Positions 44,080-53,875 of a stretch of DNA of 64,000 nt are shown one piece after another (positions within the stretch are counted from its first letter, which is position 1; the number at the start of each line of letters is the position of its first letter). The notes beneath the pieces were generated by a model. That model searched no databases. It saw only the letters and a program-made list of their open reading frames with translations, and had not been told where the DNA came from. The stretch is from Janthinobacterium psychrotolerans. GTDB taxonomy: Bacteria > Pseudomonadota > Gammaproteobacteria > Burkholderiales > Burkholderiaceae_D. The stretch is taken from positions 1 to 64,000 of the forward strand of contig NZ_LOCQ01000047.1 in assembly GCF_001677885.1 (NCBI RefSeq). Reading direction: 5' to 3'. The translations under genes and the position numbers were made by a program.

Positions 44080-45327
44080 TTGTTTATTCAAAACCAACTC
44101 AAGTCCTGGATCGCCGGCATGCGCGCCAAGGCCGCCTTGCCGCTGCGCATAGAACTGTGGAATGGCCAGCATGTCGACCTGTCGAGCGAAGCGCCGCGCG
44201 TCACCATCCGCCTGCCGACCGTCGCGTCGGCGCGCTACCTGCTGAATCCCTCGCTGGCCAATCTCGGTTCGGCCTATGTCGAAGGCAATATCGAGGTCAA
44301 GGGCAAGGCGCAGGACATGATTGCCATCTGCAATGCGCTGGCGCGCAATACCCTCAAGCCGGAAGGCAAGCTGGCGCGCATCGGGCGCAGCTTTACGCAC
44401 GACAAGAGCAAGGACGCCGAAGCGATCCGCTACCACTATGATGTGTCGAACGCCTTCTACGAGCAGTTTCTCGACCCGGACCTGGTCTATTCCTGCGCCT
44501 ACTTCGAGCACGGCGATGAAACCCTGGCGCAGGCGCAAGTAAAAAAAATCGACCATATCCTGAAGAAAATCCAGTTGCAGCCGGGCCAGAGCCTGCTCGA
44601 TATCGGCTGCGGCTGGGGCGCGCTGGTGATCCGCGCCGCGCAGCACTATGGCGCGCGCTGCGTCGGCGTGACCCTGTCCGAAAACCAGTACCAGCTGGCG
44701 CGCGCGCGCGTGGCGCAGGCGGGCCTCGGGCACCTGGTCGAGATCCGCCTGCAGGACTACCGCGACGTCACGGGCCAGTTCGACCGCATCACCAGCGTGG
44801 GCATGTTCGAACACGTGGGCCTGAAACACTTGCCGAATTATTTTTCCATCATCCACAAGCTGCTGGCGCCGGACGGCATGGCGATGAACCACGGCATCAC
44901 CTCCACCGATCCCGACAATGGCGAAACGCCGTACGGTGGCGGCGAGTTCATCGAAAAATATGTGTTTCCGCATGGCGAACTGGCGCATATCGGCAATGTG
45001 CTGAAAACCATGCAGCAGGGCGGGCTGGAAGTGCTGGACGTGGAAAACCTGCGGCGCCACTATGCGCGCACCTGCGCGCTATGGAACGACAACTTCGAGG
45101 CGCATGCCGAGCAGATCCGGCCGCTGGCCGGTGAGCGGCGCTTTCGCATCTGGCACGTCTACCTGGCCGGCTGCAGTTATGCCTTCGAGCAAGATCTGAT
45201 CAGCCTGTACCAGATCGTCTGCGTCAAGGCCGGCCAGCGTGCCGCCGCCCTGCCCTGGTCGCGCAACTATATGTACGACGCCAAACCGATCGCGCTGCCG
45301 CCGCAGGCGCCCGCGCTGGCGCACTGA
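44080..45327 (+). CDS. cfa: Cyclopropane-fatty-acyl-phospholipid synthase family methyltransferase
   Basis: A 415-residue S-adenosylmethionine-dependent enzyme. YHYDVSNAFYEQFLDPDLVYSCAYF, the SAM-binding LLDIGCGWGALVIRAA, ITSVGMFEHVGLKHLPNYF and LENLRRHYARTCALW-type blocks are typical of the family, which transfers a methylene to unsaturated acyl chains of membrane lipids. The start is TTG 44080, backed by GGAGG six bases upstream; no in-frame ATG is better placed. Family members also include methyltransferases of other lipids, so the exact product is not certain. It is 116 bp downstream of the hemerythrin-PdxH gene. Confidence 0.88.
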   Translation: MFIQNQLKSWIAGMRAKAALPLRIELWNGQHVDLSSEAPRVTIRLPTVASARYLLNPSLANLGSAYVEGNIEVKGKAQDMIAICNALARNTLKPEGKLARIGRSFTHDKSKDAEAIRYHYDVSNAFYEQFLDPDLVYSCAYFEHGDETLAQAQVKKIDHILKKIQLQPGQSLLDIGCGWGALVIRAAQHYGARCVGVTLSENQYQLARARVAQAGLGHLVEIRLQDYRDVTGQFDRITSVGMFEHVGLKHLPNYFSIIHKLLAPDGMAMNHGITSTDPDNGETPYGGGEFIEKYVFPHGELAHIGNVLKTMQQGGLEVLDVENLRRHYARTCALWNDNFEAHAEQIRPLAGERRFRIWHVYLAGCSYAFEQDLISLYQIVCVKAGQRAAALPWSRNYMYDAKPIALPPQAPALAH

Positions 45328-45335
45328 GGACCGAA

Positions 45336-45869
45336 TTATTTGGCCAGGCCGGCGTGCATGGCGCGAAACTGCGCGACCCTGGGTGCGGCGACCAGCATGC
45401 AATATGCCAGTGCAGGGTGGCGCGCCACGTAATCCTGGTGTTCATCCTCTGCCCGGTACCAGGATTGCACCGGCAATACCTGCGTGACGATCGGTGCGTC
45501 CCACACGGCGGCCATCCCGGCGATGACTTGGCGCGCCACCGCCGCCTGCCGCGCCGATGCGGTGAAAATCACGGAGCGGAACTGCGGGCCCGCGTCATTG
45601 CCCTGCCGCTCGGCGGTAGTCGGATCGTGGCTGGTGAAAAATACATCCAGCAAGTCGTGATAGCTGACGACGGCCGGATCGAATGCCAGCCGCACCACCT
45701 GCGCGTGGCCGGTGTGGCCCGCCGCCACCTGCTCATGCGTCGGCTGCGCCACCTGCCCGCCCATGTAGCCGGTCTCGACGCTGACTACGCCGCGCACCTG
45801 CCGGTAGACCGCATCGTGGCACCAGAAACAGCCGCCGCCCAGTACCGCCACCTCCATCTGCTCGCTCAT
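45336..45869 (-). CDS. msrA: Peptide-methionine (S)-S-oxide reductase
   Basis: A 177-residue enzyme with the active-site motif GGGCFWC (C14, C17), GVVSVETGYMGG, PTHEQVAAGHTGHAQVVRLAFDP, FFTSHDPTT and YRAEDEHQDY. It repairs methionine-S-sulfoxide in proteins using thioredoxin. It converges with the methyltransferase gene (eight bases between stops) and diverges from the flavin reductase. Confidence 0.94.
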   Translation of the reverse strand: MSEQMEVAVLGGGCFWCHDAVYRQVRGVVSVETGYMGGQVAQPTHEQVAAGHTGHAQVVRLAFDPAVVSYHDLLDVFFTSHDPTTAERQGNDAGPQFRSVIFTASARQAAVARQVIAGMAAVWDAPIVTQVLPVQSWYRAEDEHQDYVARHPALAYCMLVAAPRVAQFRAMHAGLAK

Positions 45870-46036
45870 GTCGTGCTCCCGGATCTGTCACTGATTGCCA
45901 TGGCAATCTTGCTTGTTCCACCACTGTAACGCAAACCGGCGCCACCTGCCGCCAGCATGCAACTTGCCGTTGGCGGCCAGGCTTGCGCCGTGTCAGTCAA
46001 TTTTTGGCATAATGGCTGCAAACACACAGGCCTTCC

Positions 46037-46543
46037 ATGAACACACTCTCCCCCCGCGCGCCAGCGCAAGCATTCGATACACCTCATTTCCGGCAGGCAT
46101 TGTCGCAATTTGCCACCGGCGTGACGGTGATTACCACGCGCCTGGCCGATGGCAGCTTTCGCGGGCTGACGGCCAGTTCCTTCAATTCCGTGTCGCTGTC
46201 GCCGCCGCTGGTGCTGTGGAGTCTGGGCGAGGCCGCCAACAGCATGCCCATTTTCAGCGGCAACTCGCATTACGTGATCAATGTGCTGGGCGCCGGCCAG
46301 GCCGAGCTGGCCCAGCGTTTTTCGCGCCGCACGCCGAACCCGTTCGAGGACGTCGAGTTCGACTTGTCGCGCACCGGCCAGCCGATCCTGAAAGGCGCCT
46401 CGGCCTGGTTCGAATGCCACAACCGCAGCCGCTATCCGGAAGGAGACCATGTGATATTCGTCGGTGAAGTCGAGCAATGCGCGTACACGGCCCAGCCGCC
46501 GCTGATTTTCCATCACGGCAAATTCAGCACCCTGCCCGAATAA
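46037..46543 (+). CDS. Flavin reductase family protein
   Basis: A 168-residue FMN-binding split-barrel protein. FRQALSQFATGVTVITTRLADG, GLTASSFNSVSLSPPLVLWSL and RYPEGDHVIFVGEVEQC are typical of the HpaC/DIM6 group, which reduces flavins with NAD(P)H and supplies them to two-component monooxygenases. No monooxygenase is adjacent, so the client is unknown. It ends 8 bases before a bidirectional terminator shared with ompW. Confidence 0.9.
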   Translation: MNTLSPRAPAQAFDTPHFRQALSQFATGVTVITTRLADGSFRGLTASSFNSVSLSPPLVLWSLGEAANSMPIFSGNSHYVINVLGAGQAELAQRFSRRTPNPFEDVEFDLSRTGQPILKGASAWFECHNRSRYPEGDHVIFVGEVEQCAYTAQPPLIFHHGKFSTLPE

Positions 46544-46551
46544 TCGGACGA

Positions 46552-46579
46552 AAAAAAATCCGCCGCGGCGGATTTTTTT
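46552..46579. terminator. Bidirectional rho-independent terminator between the flavin reductase and ompW
   Basis: AAAAAAATCCGC and GCGGATTTTTTT form a long symmetrical stem with A and T tracts on both sides, so it terminates in both directions. Confidence 0.9.
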
Positions 46580-46593
46580 CAACCACAGCAACC

Positions 46594-47277
46594 TTAAAAG
46601 AACTTGTAGCCGATACCGACGCTGACGGCGGTCGGGTCGAGCTTGATGTTCTGCGTCTGGCCGGTGGAAAACTTGGCGGTGGTTTTCAGGTAGGTCTTGA
46701 TGATGCCCACATCGGCGAACCAGCGCTCGTTGAAGGCCAGGGTCGCGCCCAGCTGGATGCTGCCGGCCAGCTTGTTTTTCAGGCGGTAGGTCGACGGCTC
46801 GCCACCGGGATTGAGCAAGGCCGTCATGGCGCCCGAACCGCGTTCCTTCTGGAAGTAGGCATACGTCAGGCCCGCACCCACGTAAGGGCGGATCATGGTG
46901 TTGGCCTCGAAGAAACGGTACTGCATCAGAAAGGTCGGTGGCAGCACTTCCGAGGTACCCAGCTTGCCGGTGCCCTTGATGGCGCCGTCGCCGATCAGGT
47001 CATGCTTGTACGGCACGCCCAGGTGCATCTCGGCCGAAATATTGTCGGTGACCATGTACGCCAGGGTCAGGATCGGCTTGGTGTCGGACTCGACGTCGGC
47101 CTTGGTGTTCGGCAAGGCAGGTGCCGTCATGTCGCCACTGGTGACATGCGGCGTGATCTTGTTGATGCCGACCTTGGCGGTGAAAGTGCCGGCGCTTTGC
47201 GCCGAGGCAGCCGAGGCCAGGGTCATGGCCGCGATGGCCGCCAGTACTTGCACCGCGCTATTGAAACGTTGGTTCAT
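46594..47277 (-). CDS. ompW: OmpW family outer-membrane protein
   Basis: A 227-residue protein with a signal peptide (cleaved near ASAASAQS, about residue 27) and an eight-stranded beta-barrel pattern. KVGINKITPHVTSGD, ISAEMHLGVPYKHDLIG, LPPTFLMQYRF, RPYVGAGLTYAYFQ and the terminal VGIGYKFF are characteristic. OmpW forms a narrow hydrophobic channel. The C-terminal Phe is the standard BAM recognition end. Confidence 0.92.
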   Translation of the reverse strand: MNQRFNSAVQVLAAIAAMTLASAASAQSAGTFTAKVGINKITPHVTSGDMTAPALPNTKADVESDTKPILTLAYMVTDNISAEMHLGVPYKHDLIGDGAIKGTGKLGTSEVLPPTFLMQYRFFEANTMIRPYVGAGLTYAYFQKERGSGAMTALLNPGGEPSTYRLKNKLAGSIQLGATLAFNERWFADVGIIKTYLKTTAKFSTGQTQNIKLDPTAVSVGIGYKFF

Positions 47278-47331
47278 ATTGTCTCCTGATTCATCATGTG
47301 CGGATAGTGGCCTATCCAGTCAGTCCTTCAG

Positions 47332-47354
47332 GCGCCCCGGCACGGCCGGGGCGC
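47332..47354. terminator. Strong hairpin after the GDSL lipoprotein gene
   Basis: GCGCCCCGGC and GCCGGGGCGC form a perfect ten-pair stem with a three-base loop, eight bases after the minus-strand stop. There is no T tract, so intrinsic termination would be inefficient; it may protect the mRNA end or assist Rho. Confidence 0.45.
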
Positions 47355-47361
47355 TGCCCGA

Positions 47362-48732
47362 TTACAGCCAGCCGCGCGTCACCATGTCTTTGGCAACATA
47401 ACGCGCCAGCAACAGGTTGTTGAACGGCGAAGGATGGACATCGTCGGCATAGGAGTAATGGCTGACGTCACCGGCGATCAGGTTGCTGCCATTGCACACC
47501 AGCGAGCTGCCCAGCGGGTTCTTGGCAGCGCTCAGGTCGCATGCCGGTTCCTTGACGTTGGTCAGGCCATACGGGCCAGGGTTGCTCGCCTGGTCATTGC
47601 TGACAGCAAACACATCGACGATCAGTACCTTGTCATTGCTGCTCAGGCCGGTCTTGATCTGGTTATTGAAGGCGCTGACCATGGCGTTGATCAGGGTGCG
47701 GGTATTGGCATCCTTGCTCAGGCCCGATGGCGTATTGGCGATATCGGGCAGATTGTTGACCACCACGTGGGTGGCACCCTTGGCAACGATCTGGTCCTTC
47801 ACCAGTGCGACCAGTTCGGCACCGGCCGTGCCCATGGCGGTGACCAGGGCCGGGCCATTGGCGGTGGCGTAGTCGGCGCCAGCCTTGGCGCCAGCAGCGG
47901 TGGCGGCAGTTTGCGCCGTGGCCACCATCGGGCCGTAGACGGCGGCCGAAGCGACTGCCGAATTGCCTGGCTGTACGGCAGCGGCGCCGACGGCGGCGGT
48001 CACGATGGTGGCGCTGGTGGCGCCTGGCGCCGCGCTGGCCGTGCGCACGGCGGCGGTAATGGCGGCGGCGGCAGTGGCAGGATTGGTGGCGCGGGCGGCC
48101 AGCAGCGGAATCAGGGTGCTGGCAAAGGTGGCGCTGCCGGCGGCGGTGCCGGCAGCGGTGGCGCCCGATTGCAGTGCGCCCAGCTGAAACAGCGCATCGT
48201 TACCGCCGGCCATCACGAACACCACTTCGGTGCCGCTGAACTTGCCGCCCGATACCGCCAGGTGATTGGCGATCTGGGTGGCGACCGGCACGGTCAGCGC
48301 ACCGAGCGCGCTGCCCGTCGCCTTGTTGTTCGGTCCGACCGGAACGGTCACGCGCGAGCCGCCCATGGCATAACCAAAACAGCCGGCATGCTTGACGCGG
48401 GCCACAGACAGGCCCTGCGCCGCATTGCCTTCGAGTCCGGTCTCGGCGGCGCAGGGCGCCGGCAGGCCGAATTGCGCGGCCAGGTGCTCGGTCCAGTTCT
48501 TGCCGGTCAGCTCGGGATTGATGGCGGTATTGTTGCCATTGATGGTGAATTTGCCGCCTTTCAGGGCCGCAACCGTGCCGACCGCATACGAGCCGACGTC
48601 GGACAGGCTGTCGCCGAACGAGACTTGTGCCGTGTACTTGACTTTCAGGGTCTGGTCGCCGCCGCTGGAGCCGCCGCAACCGGCCAGGACAGCCGCTGTC
48701 AGCGCGGCAAGCGCGAATTTGGTGTATTGCAT
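47362..48732 (-). CDS. GDSL/SGNH-type esterase lipoprotein with an alanine-rich insertion
   Basis: A 456-residue exported protein with lipobox LAGC (C19). GDSL block I is QVSFGDSLSDVGSY (Ser42), the oxyanion Asn is in MAGGNDALFQLG (about 175-185), and the catalytic DxxH is DDVHPSPFNNLLLARYV near the C-terminus. Between them, residues about 189-300 are extremely alanine-rich and low in complexity. SGNH enzymes cleave esters of lipids or sugars. No autotransporter barrel is attached, so lipid anchoring is the likely means of localisation. Confidence 0.85.
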   Translation of the reverse strand: MQYTKFALAALTAAVLAGCGGSSGGDQTLKVKYTAQVSFGDSLSDVGSYAVGTVAALKGGKFTINGNNTAINPELTGKNWTEHLAAQFGLPAPCAAETGLEGNAAQGLSVARVKHAGCFGYAMGGSRVTVPVGPNNKATGSALGALTVPVATQIANHLAVSGGKFSGTEVVFVMAGGNDALFQLGALQSGATAAGTAAGSATFASTLIPLLAARATNPATAAAAITAAVRTASAAPGATSATIVTAAVGAAAVQPGNSAVASAAVYGPMVATAQTAATAAGAKAGADYATANGPALVTAMGTAGAELVALVKDQIVAKGATHVVVNNLPDIANTPSGLSKDANTRTLINAMVSAFNNQIKTGLSSNDKVLIVDVFAVSNDQASNPGPYGLTNVKEPACDLSAAKNPLGSSLVCNGSNLIAGDVSHYSYADDVHPSPFNNLLLARYVAKDMVTRGWL

Positions 48733-48950
48733 GTTGTCTCCTAATAGTCTTTTTTTGGTTTTACAAACGAACGGGCGTGCTATTCGCTACCCAACTAATA
48801 TGCCATCGTTCCGTACGCTTGTATAGAAATTACGCTTGAAAAAACAGCCAAATTACAACACCTCTTTCCGTCCCGGCAAGACAGGGCGATGGCGCCAATT
48901 ATGGCGGAAGAGTCATGACTCCGGACAATCAGTTGTATTGCGCTGCATCA

Positions 48951-48973
48951 AGAAAAAGCCCCTGACGGGGCTT
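48951..48973 (-). terminator. Rho-independent terminator of the pur-tsaC operon
   Basis: On the minus strand AAGCCCC-GTCA-GGGGCTT is followed by TTTC, 14 bases after the tsaC stop. Confidence 0.8.
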
Positions 48974-48986
48974 GGGAAGACTGGCG

Positions 48987-49997
48987 TCAGAGGCCAAGAA
49001 ATTGCTGCAGGATGCCGGTCGAGCCGAAAGCGGCGCGCCGCAGGCGGTCGTTGACGCCCAGCCAGTCCGCGCCGGTAGGCGGCGCTTCCACCAGGATCAG
49101 CTCGGCGCCGACCTGATCCATCGTGCGCAGCGAGGCGTACAGCGCATGGGCGTAAGAAGCGGGGTCGGCTGCCAGGCGCACGCTGGCCGAGGCTGGCGGC
49201 ATCTCCGAATAATGGATCAGCGCCACCCGGCGCCCGGCATTGAGCAGTTGATTCAGCGTTTCGCCCAGCAGATCGGCGTGCTGCATCGCAACAGGCGTGT
49301 GTGGCGCGTAGTGCGAATCGAGCGTGCCGGAGGCGCGCGGCGCGGCAGCGTCCGGCAAGGCCGGCAATTGACCGATCACGGCCGCGATCTGCTCGCCACT
49401 GATATGGCCGGGTCGCAGCAACACCGGGCCGTGCGTGGCCAGGCGGGATAAATCGACGATGGTCGACTCGATGCCGACCGCGCTCTGGCCGCCATCGAGC
49501 ACCGCGCCCAGCAAGCCGCTGTCGAGTTCGGCCTGGAATTCATCGCGCACATGCTGCGCGGTGGTCGGGCTGACATTGCCGAATTTATTGGCCGACGGCG
49601 CCGCCACGCCACCCTTGCCGCCCTTGAACGCGGCCAGCAGCTCGATCGCCACCGGGTGCGACGGGCAGCGCAGGCCGACCGTATCCTGGCCGCCCGACAC
49701 CGCATCGGGTATGTGGGCGGCGCGCTTGACGATCAGGGTCAGCGGGCCGGGCCAGAAAGCGGTCACCAGTTGCGTCGCCTGCGGCGGCAAGTCGTCGCAC
49801 CAGTGCGCCAGATCGGCGCCTGGCGCCACATGCACGATCACCGGATGGTCGGACGGACGGCCCTTGGCCTGGTAGATGCGCGCGACAGCTTGCGGGTTTT
49901 CCGCGTCGGCGCCCAGGCCGTAGACGGTCTCGGTCGGGAACGCCACCAGCGCACCCGCTTCCAGCAAGGCGGCCGCCGCAGTGATGGACACGCTCAC
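48987..49997 (-). CDS. tsaC: L-threonylcarbamoyladenylate synthase (Sua5 type)
   Basis: A 336-residue two-domain protein. The N-terminal YrdC domain has [47 protein letters not shown] and [17 protein letters not shown]. The C-terminal Sua5 domain (about 225-336) follows [15 protein letters not shown]. It makes the TC-AMP intermediate for t6A37 in tRNA from threonine, bicarbonate and ATP. The GTG start at 49997 overlaps the purK stop as GTGA and fits the family N-terminus; ATG 50021 is the alternative. It is last in the purC-purE-purK-tsaC operon. Confidence 0.92.
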   Translation of the reverse strand: MSVSITAAAALLEAGALVAFPTETVYGLGADAENPQAVARIYQAKGRPSDHPVIVHVAPGADLAHWCDDLPPQATQLVTAFWPGPLTLIVKRAAHIPDAVSGGQDTVGLRCPSHPVAIELLAAFKGGKGGVAAPSANKFGNVSPTTAQHVRDEFQAELDSGLLGAVLDGGQSAVGIESTIVDLSRLATHGPVLLRPGHISGEQIAAVIGQLPALPDAAAPRASGTLDSHYAPHTPVAMQHADLLGETLNQLLNAGRRVALIHYSEMPPASASVRLAADPASYAHALYASLRTMDQVGAELILVEAPPTGADWLGVNDRLRRAAFGSTGILQQFLGL

Positions 49998-51211
49998 GGC
50001 GCAATGCCCAAAATCAGGCAAGCCTCATGCAGGCGCTGCTGCGCTTCGGGCAAGGTGGCCGCCACCAGCGTCAAATGCCCCATCTTGCGGCCGCGGCGCG
50101 GATCGTCCTTGCCATACAGATGCAGGCAAGCGCCGGGCAGCGCCAGCACCTGGTCCCAGGCCGGTTCACGGATGGCGTCGCTGTCGTCGGCAAACCAGGC
50201 GTCGCCCAGGAGATTGAGCATCACGGCCGGCGAGTGCTGGCGCGTGTCGCCCAGCGGCAGGCGCGCCATGGCCCGCACCTGCTGCGCGAACTGGCTGGTG
50301 ACGCAGGCGTCCATCGTGTAGTGGCCGCTGTTATGCGGCCGCGGCGCCATTTCGTTGACCACCAGAGAACCGTCGGCCAGCACGAAGAACTCGATGCACA
50401 GCACGCCGACATAAGCGAGCTCGGCCACCATGGCCTGCGCCGCGCGCTGCGCTTTCGCCGCACAGTCAGCCGAAACGTTCGGGCCCGGCACGGTGGTGGT
50501 AAACAGGATGCCGTCGCGGTGCACGTTTTCGGCGATCGGATAGACCACCGAGGCGCCGTCAACGCCGCGCGCCGTCAGCACCGACACTTCATAGGCCAGC
50601 GGCAGCATTTTTTCCAGCAGGCAGGTGACCTGCCCCATGCCGGCAAACGCGGCGCGCACGTCGTCGCGCGTGCGCACGCGGACCTGCCCCTTGCCGTCAT
50701 AGCCCATGCGCACGGTTTTCAAAATGCCGGGCAAGAGTTCATCGTCAATCGCCGCGATATCGGCCTCGCTGGCGATCACCTTGTGCGGCGCCGGCAGCAC
50801 GCCGGATTTGCCTGCGCAGCCGACAAAGAAACGCTTTTCGGCGATGCGGTCCTGCGCCACCGACACGCCATCGGCGTTCGGCGCGACAAACACGCTTTGC
50901 GCCAGGCGCGACAGGCTGCCGGCCGGCACGTTTTCAAATTCGGTGGTCACCGCCAGGCATTGCGCGGCCAGGGCGTCGAGGCCGGCGCCATCATCGTAGC
51001 CGGCGTTGACCAGGCGCTGCGCGACCTGGCCGGCCGGGCAGGTCGCGCCCGGTTCCAGCACAGGTTCAAGAACTGCAACCTGGTAGCCCATGCTCTGGGC
51101 CGCCTGGGCGAACATGCGGCCCAGCTGGCCGCCGCCCATCACGCCCAGCCAGGCGGGTGGGTTAGCGGTCGGCAAGATGGGAGAGGACTGCGGGTCGTAA
51201 GAATTGCTCAT
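49994..51211 (-). CDS. purK: 5-(carboxyamino)imidazole ribonucleotide synthase
   Basis: A 405-residue ATP-grasp enzyme joining AIR and bicarbonate in purine synthesis. [62 protein letters not shown] and [19 protein letters not shown] blocks are present. Its ATG directly follows the purE stop codon, and its stop overlaps the tsaC start, so all are translationally coupled. Confidence 0.95.
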   Translation of the reverse strand: MSNSYDPQSSPILPTANPPAWLGVMGGGQLGRMFAQAAQSMGYQVAVLEPVLEPGATCPAGQVAQRLVNAGYDDGAGLDALAAQCLAVTTEFENVPAGSLSRLAQSVFVAPNADGVSVAQDRIAEKRFFVGCAGKSGVLPAPHKVIASEADIAAIDDELLPGILKTVRMGYDGKGQVRVRTRDDVRAAFAGMGQVTCLLEKMLPLAYEVSVLTARGVDGASVVYPIAENVHRDGILFTTTVPGPNVSADCAAKAQRAAQAMVAELAYVGVLCIEFFVLADGSLVVNEMAPRPHNSGHYTMDACVTSQFAQQVRAMARLPLGDTRQHSPAVMLNLLGDAWFADDSDAIREPAWDQVLALPGACLHLYGKDDPRRGRKMGHLTLVAATLPEAQQRLHEACLILGIAP

Positions 51212-51712
51212 TTATTCCAGCGGTAAAGTCATCGCCTTGGCGGCGTCGGTTTGCGTGACACGGAAGGCCTCGAGTTGCGCGGCCAGCGCGTCGTCGTTGG
51301 CGGCGATCATCGCCACGGCGGTCAGCGCGGCATTGGCCGCGCCCGCTTCGCCGATGGCAAACGTGGCCACCGGCACGCCCTTGGGCATTTGCAGGATCGA
51401 CAGCATCGAGTCTTCGCCGCGCAGGTATTTCGACGGCACGGGCACGCCCAGCACCGGCACGATGGTCATCGCGGCCACCATGCCCGGCAGATGGGCCGCG
51501 CCGCCGGCGCCGGCAATGATCGCGCGCAGGCCGCGCGCGCGCGCGCTCTTGGCATAGGCATACATTTCGTCGGGCATGCGGTGCGCGGAAATGACTTGCG
51601 CTTCGAACGGCACGCCGAACTGTTTCAGCATTGCCACGGCGTGCTGCATCACGTCCCAGTCCGAGGACGAGCCCATGATCACGCCGACCAGTGGGGTTGG
51701 TTGATCAGTCAT
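51212..51712 (-). CDS. purE: 5-(carboxyamino)imidazole ribonucleotide mutase
   Basis: A 166-residue class I Pur[56 protein letters not shown] and [10 protein letters not shown] are diagnostic. It isomerises N5-CAIR to CAIR. The start is one base after the purC stop and the gene ends directly at the purK start. Confidence 0.96.
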   Translation of the reverse strand: MTDQPTPLVGVIMGSSSDWDVMQHAVAMLKQFGVPFEAQVISAHRMPDEMYAYAKSARARGLRAIIAGAGGAAHLPGMVAAMTIVPVLGVPVPSKYLRGEDSMLSILQMPKGVPVATFAIGEAGAANAALTAVAMIAANDDALAAQLEAFRVTQTDAAKAMTLPLE

Positions 51713-51713
51713 C

Positions 51714-52607
51714 TCAGGCTTTCAGCTTTTCGCCGGTCAGGCGTTCGATGGCTTCGAAGTACTTGGCCTGGGTTTTTTCAATCACGTCGGCTGGCAGTGC
51801 CGGCGCCGGCGCCGTCTTGCCCCAGCTCAGGGTTTCCAGGTAGTCGCGCACGAACTGCTTGTCGAACGATGGCGGCGACATGCCGGGCTGGTAGGAGTCC
51901 GCCGGCCAGAAGCGCGAGGAGTCGGCCGTCAGCACTTCGTCCATCAGGTGCATCACGCCATCGTCGTCCAGGCCGAATTCAAACTTTGTGTCGGCAATAA
52001 TGATGCCGCGCGTGGCCGCGTAGTCGGCGGCCGCCTGGTACAACTGAATACTGACGTCGCGCATTTTGGCGGCCAGTTCCGCGCCGATGCGCTGTTCCAT
52101 GTCAGCAAAGCTGATGTTCTCGTCGTGCTCGCCCAGCTCGGCCTTGGCGGCCGGCGTGAACAGCGGTTGCGGCAGCTTTTGCGCCTGTTGCAGGCCGGCC
52201 GGCAGCGCGATGCCGCAAATGCTGCCCGTGTCCTGGTAATCTTTCCAGCCCGAACCGATGATGTAGCCGCGCACCACCGCCTCGACCATGATCGGTTTCA
52301 AGCGCTTGGCCACCACGGCGCGGCCTTGTACCTGTTCCACTTCCTCTGGCGCCACCACCGATTCAGGCGCCACGCCCGTCAGGTGGTTCGGCACGATATG
52401 GCCCAGCTTCTCGAACCAGAAGTCGCTCATCTGATTGAGCACCTTGCCCTTGCCGGGAATCGGCTCGTTCATGACGACGTCGAAGGCCGACAGGCGGTCG
52501 GTGGTGACGATCAGAATCTTGTCGTCGCCGACGGCGTAGTTGTCGCGCACCTTGCCGTGACCGAGCAGTGGCAGGGAATGGATGGAGGTCTGATAGAGGC
52601 TGTTCAT
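51714..52607 (-). CDS. purC: Phosphoribosylaminoimidazole-succinocarboxamide synthase
   Basis: A 297-residue SAICAR synthetase of the longer class. [74 protein letters not shown] and [13 protein letters not shown] are present. It is the first gene of the operon with purE, purK and tsaC. The start ATG 52607 matches the family N-terminus. Confidence 0.95.
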   Translation of the reverse strand: MNSLYQTSIHSLPLLGHGKVRDNYAVGDDKILIVTTDRLSAFDVVMNEPIPGKGKVLNQMSDFWFEKLGHIVPNHLTGVAPESVVAPEEVEQVQGRAVVAKRLKPIMVEAVVRGYIIGSGWKDYQDTGSICGIALPAGLQQAQKLPQPLFTPAAKAELGEHDENISFADMEQRIGAELAAKMRDVSIQLYQAAADYAATRGIIIADTKFEFGLDDDGVMHLMDEVLTADSSRFWPADSYQPGMSPPSFDKQFVRDYLETLSWGKTAPAPALPADVIEKTQAKYFEAIERLTGEKLKA

Positions 52608-52686
52608 AGCGGAGGGAGTGGTTTGAATGAAACGAAACATGAAGCGAAACCGGCGCGCAGGACAGTCGCCCGCCGGTCGGGAACAA

Positions 52687-52710
52687 CGGGCCGGCAAGAC
52701 AGCCGGCCCG
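52687..52710 (-). terminator. Hairpin after fba, likely terminator
   Basis: CGGGCCGGC and GCCGGCCCG form a perfect nine-pair stem with a six-base loop, 15 bases after the fba stop. Only TTGTT follows on the minus strand, so termination strength is uncertain. Confidence 0.55.
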
Positions 52711-52724
52711 CTCCGGACAAGATT

Positions 52725-53789
52725 TTACTTCACAATCTGCGACAGCTCGCCGGCCTTGTAGCGCTCGGCCATTTTTTCCAGCGAAATCTGTTTGATTTTC
52801 GACGCCTGGCCTTCGCAGCCGAACGCCTGCATGCGCGCACGCACGATCTGCTCGGCCGCCAGGCGCGCCGGTTTCAGATAGTCGCGCGGGTCGAATTTCG
52901 ACGGGTTCTGGAACATGAACTGGCGAATCGCGGCCGTCATCGCCAGGCGGATATCGGTGTCGATATTGATCTTGCGCACGCCGTGACGGATGCCTTCCTG
53001 GATCTCTTCGACCGGCACGCCGTAGGTTTCCTTCATGTCGCCGCCGAATTCACGGATCACGGCCAGCAATTCCTGCGGCACCGACGAGGAACCGTGCATC
53101 ACCAGGTGGGTGTTCGGGATGCGCGCGTGGATTTCCTTGATGCGGTCGATCGCCAGGATGTCGCCGGTCGGCTTGCGCGTGAACTTGTAGGCGCCGTGCG
53201 AGGTGCCGATCGCAATCGCCAGCGCGTCGCACTGGGTGCGGGCGACGAAATCGGCTGCCTGGCTGACATCGGTCAGCAGCTGTTCGCGCGTCATGGTGCC
53301 GTCCGCGCCGTGGCCGTCTTCCTTGTCGCCCTTCATGGTTTCCAGCGAACCCAATACGCCCAGTTCGGCTTCCACCGTCACGCCGATGGCGTGCGAGAAT
53401 TTCACCACTTCGCGCGACACTTCGACGTTGTATTCGTAGGAAGCGACCGACTTGCCGTCCGCTTCGAGCGAACCGTCCATCATCACCGACGAGAAGCCGG
53501 AGCGGATGGCGGCCATGCAGATCGCCGGCGACTGGCCGTGATCCTGGTGCATGACAACCGGAATGTGCGGATAGGCTTCGATAGCGGCGTCGATCAGGTG
53601 GCGCAGGAAGGCTTCACCGGCGTACTTGCGCGCGCCAGCGGACGCCTGCATGATCACCGGCGAGTTCAGCGCATCGGCGGCAGCCATGATGGCCTGCACT
53701 TGCTCCAGGTTGTTGACGTTGAAGGCCGGGATGCCATAACCGTTTTCGGCGGCATGGTCCAGCAATTGACGCATGGATACGAGAGACAT
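52725..53789 (-). CDS. fba: Class II fructose-bisphosphate aldolase
   Basis: A 354-residue zinc-dependent aldolase. [30 protein letters not shown] with a zinc-binding His, [43 protein letters not shown] and [14 protein letters not shown] are typical of the CbbA/FbaA type found in betaproteobacteria. It cleaves fructose 1,6-bisphosphate in glycolysis and works in reverse in gluconeogenesis. It lies downstream of pyk and pgk on the same strand. Confidence 0.95.
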   Translation of the reverse strand: MSLVSMRQLLDHAAENGYGIPAFNVNNLEQVQAIMAAADALNSPVIMQASAGARKYAGEAFLRHLIDAAIEAYPHIPVVMHQDHGQSPAICMAAIRSGFSSVMMDGSLEADGKSVASYEYNVEVSREVVKFSHAIGVTVEAELGVLGSLETMKGDKEDGHGADGTMTREQLLTDVSQAADFVARTQCDALAIAIGTSHGAYKFTRKPTGDILAIDRIKEIHARIPNTHLVMHGSSSVPQELLAVIREFGGDMKETYGVPVEEIQEGIRHGVRKINIDTDIRLAMTAAIRQFMFQNPSKFDPRDYLKPARLAAEQIVRARMQAFGCEGQASKIKQISLEKMAERYKAGELSQIVK

Positions 53790-53875
53790 GGTAATACTCC
53801 AAGAACAATAGAAACTGTGGCGACGCTTCGCGGCAGGGTGAGCCGCGCCGGCGTCTGGTTTACCTCGCGCGTGGC

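Noticed and set aside
47332..47354. Strong GC hairpin as an operator of ompW
   Set aside because: It sits directly after the GDSL gene stop on the transcribed strand, so an mRNA 3'-end role is simpler; kept only as a low-confidence terminator.
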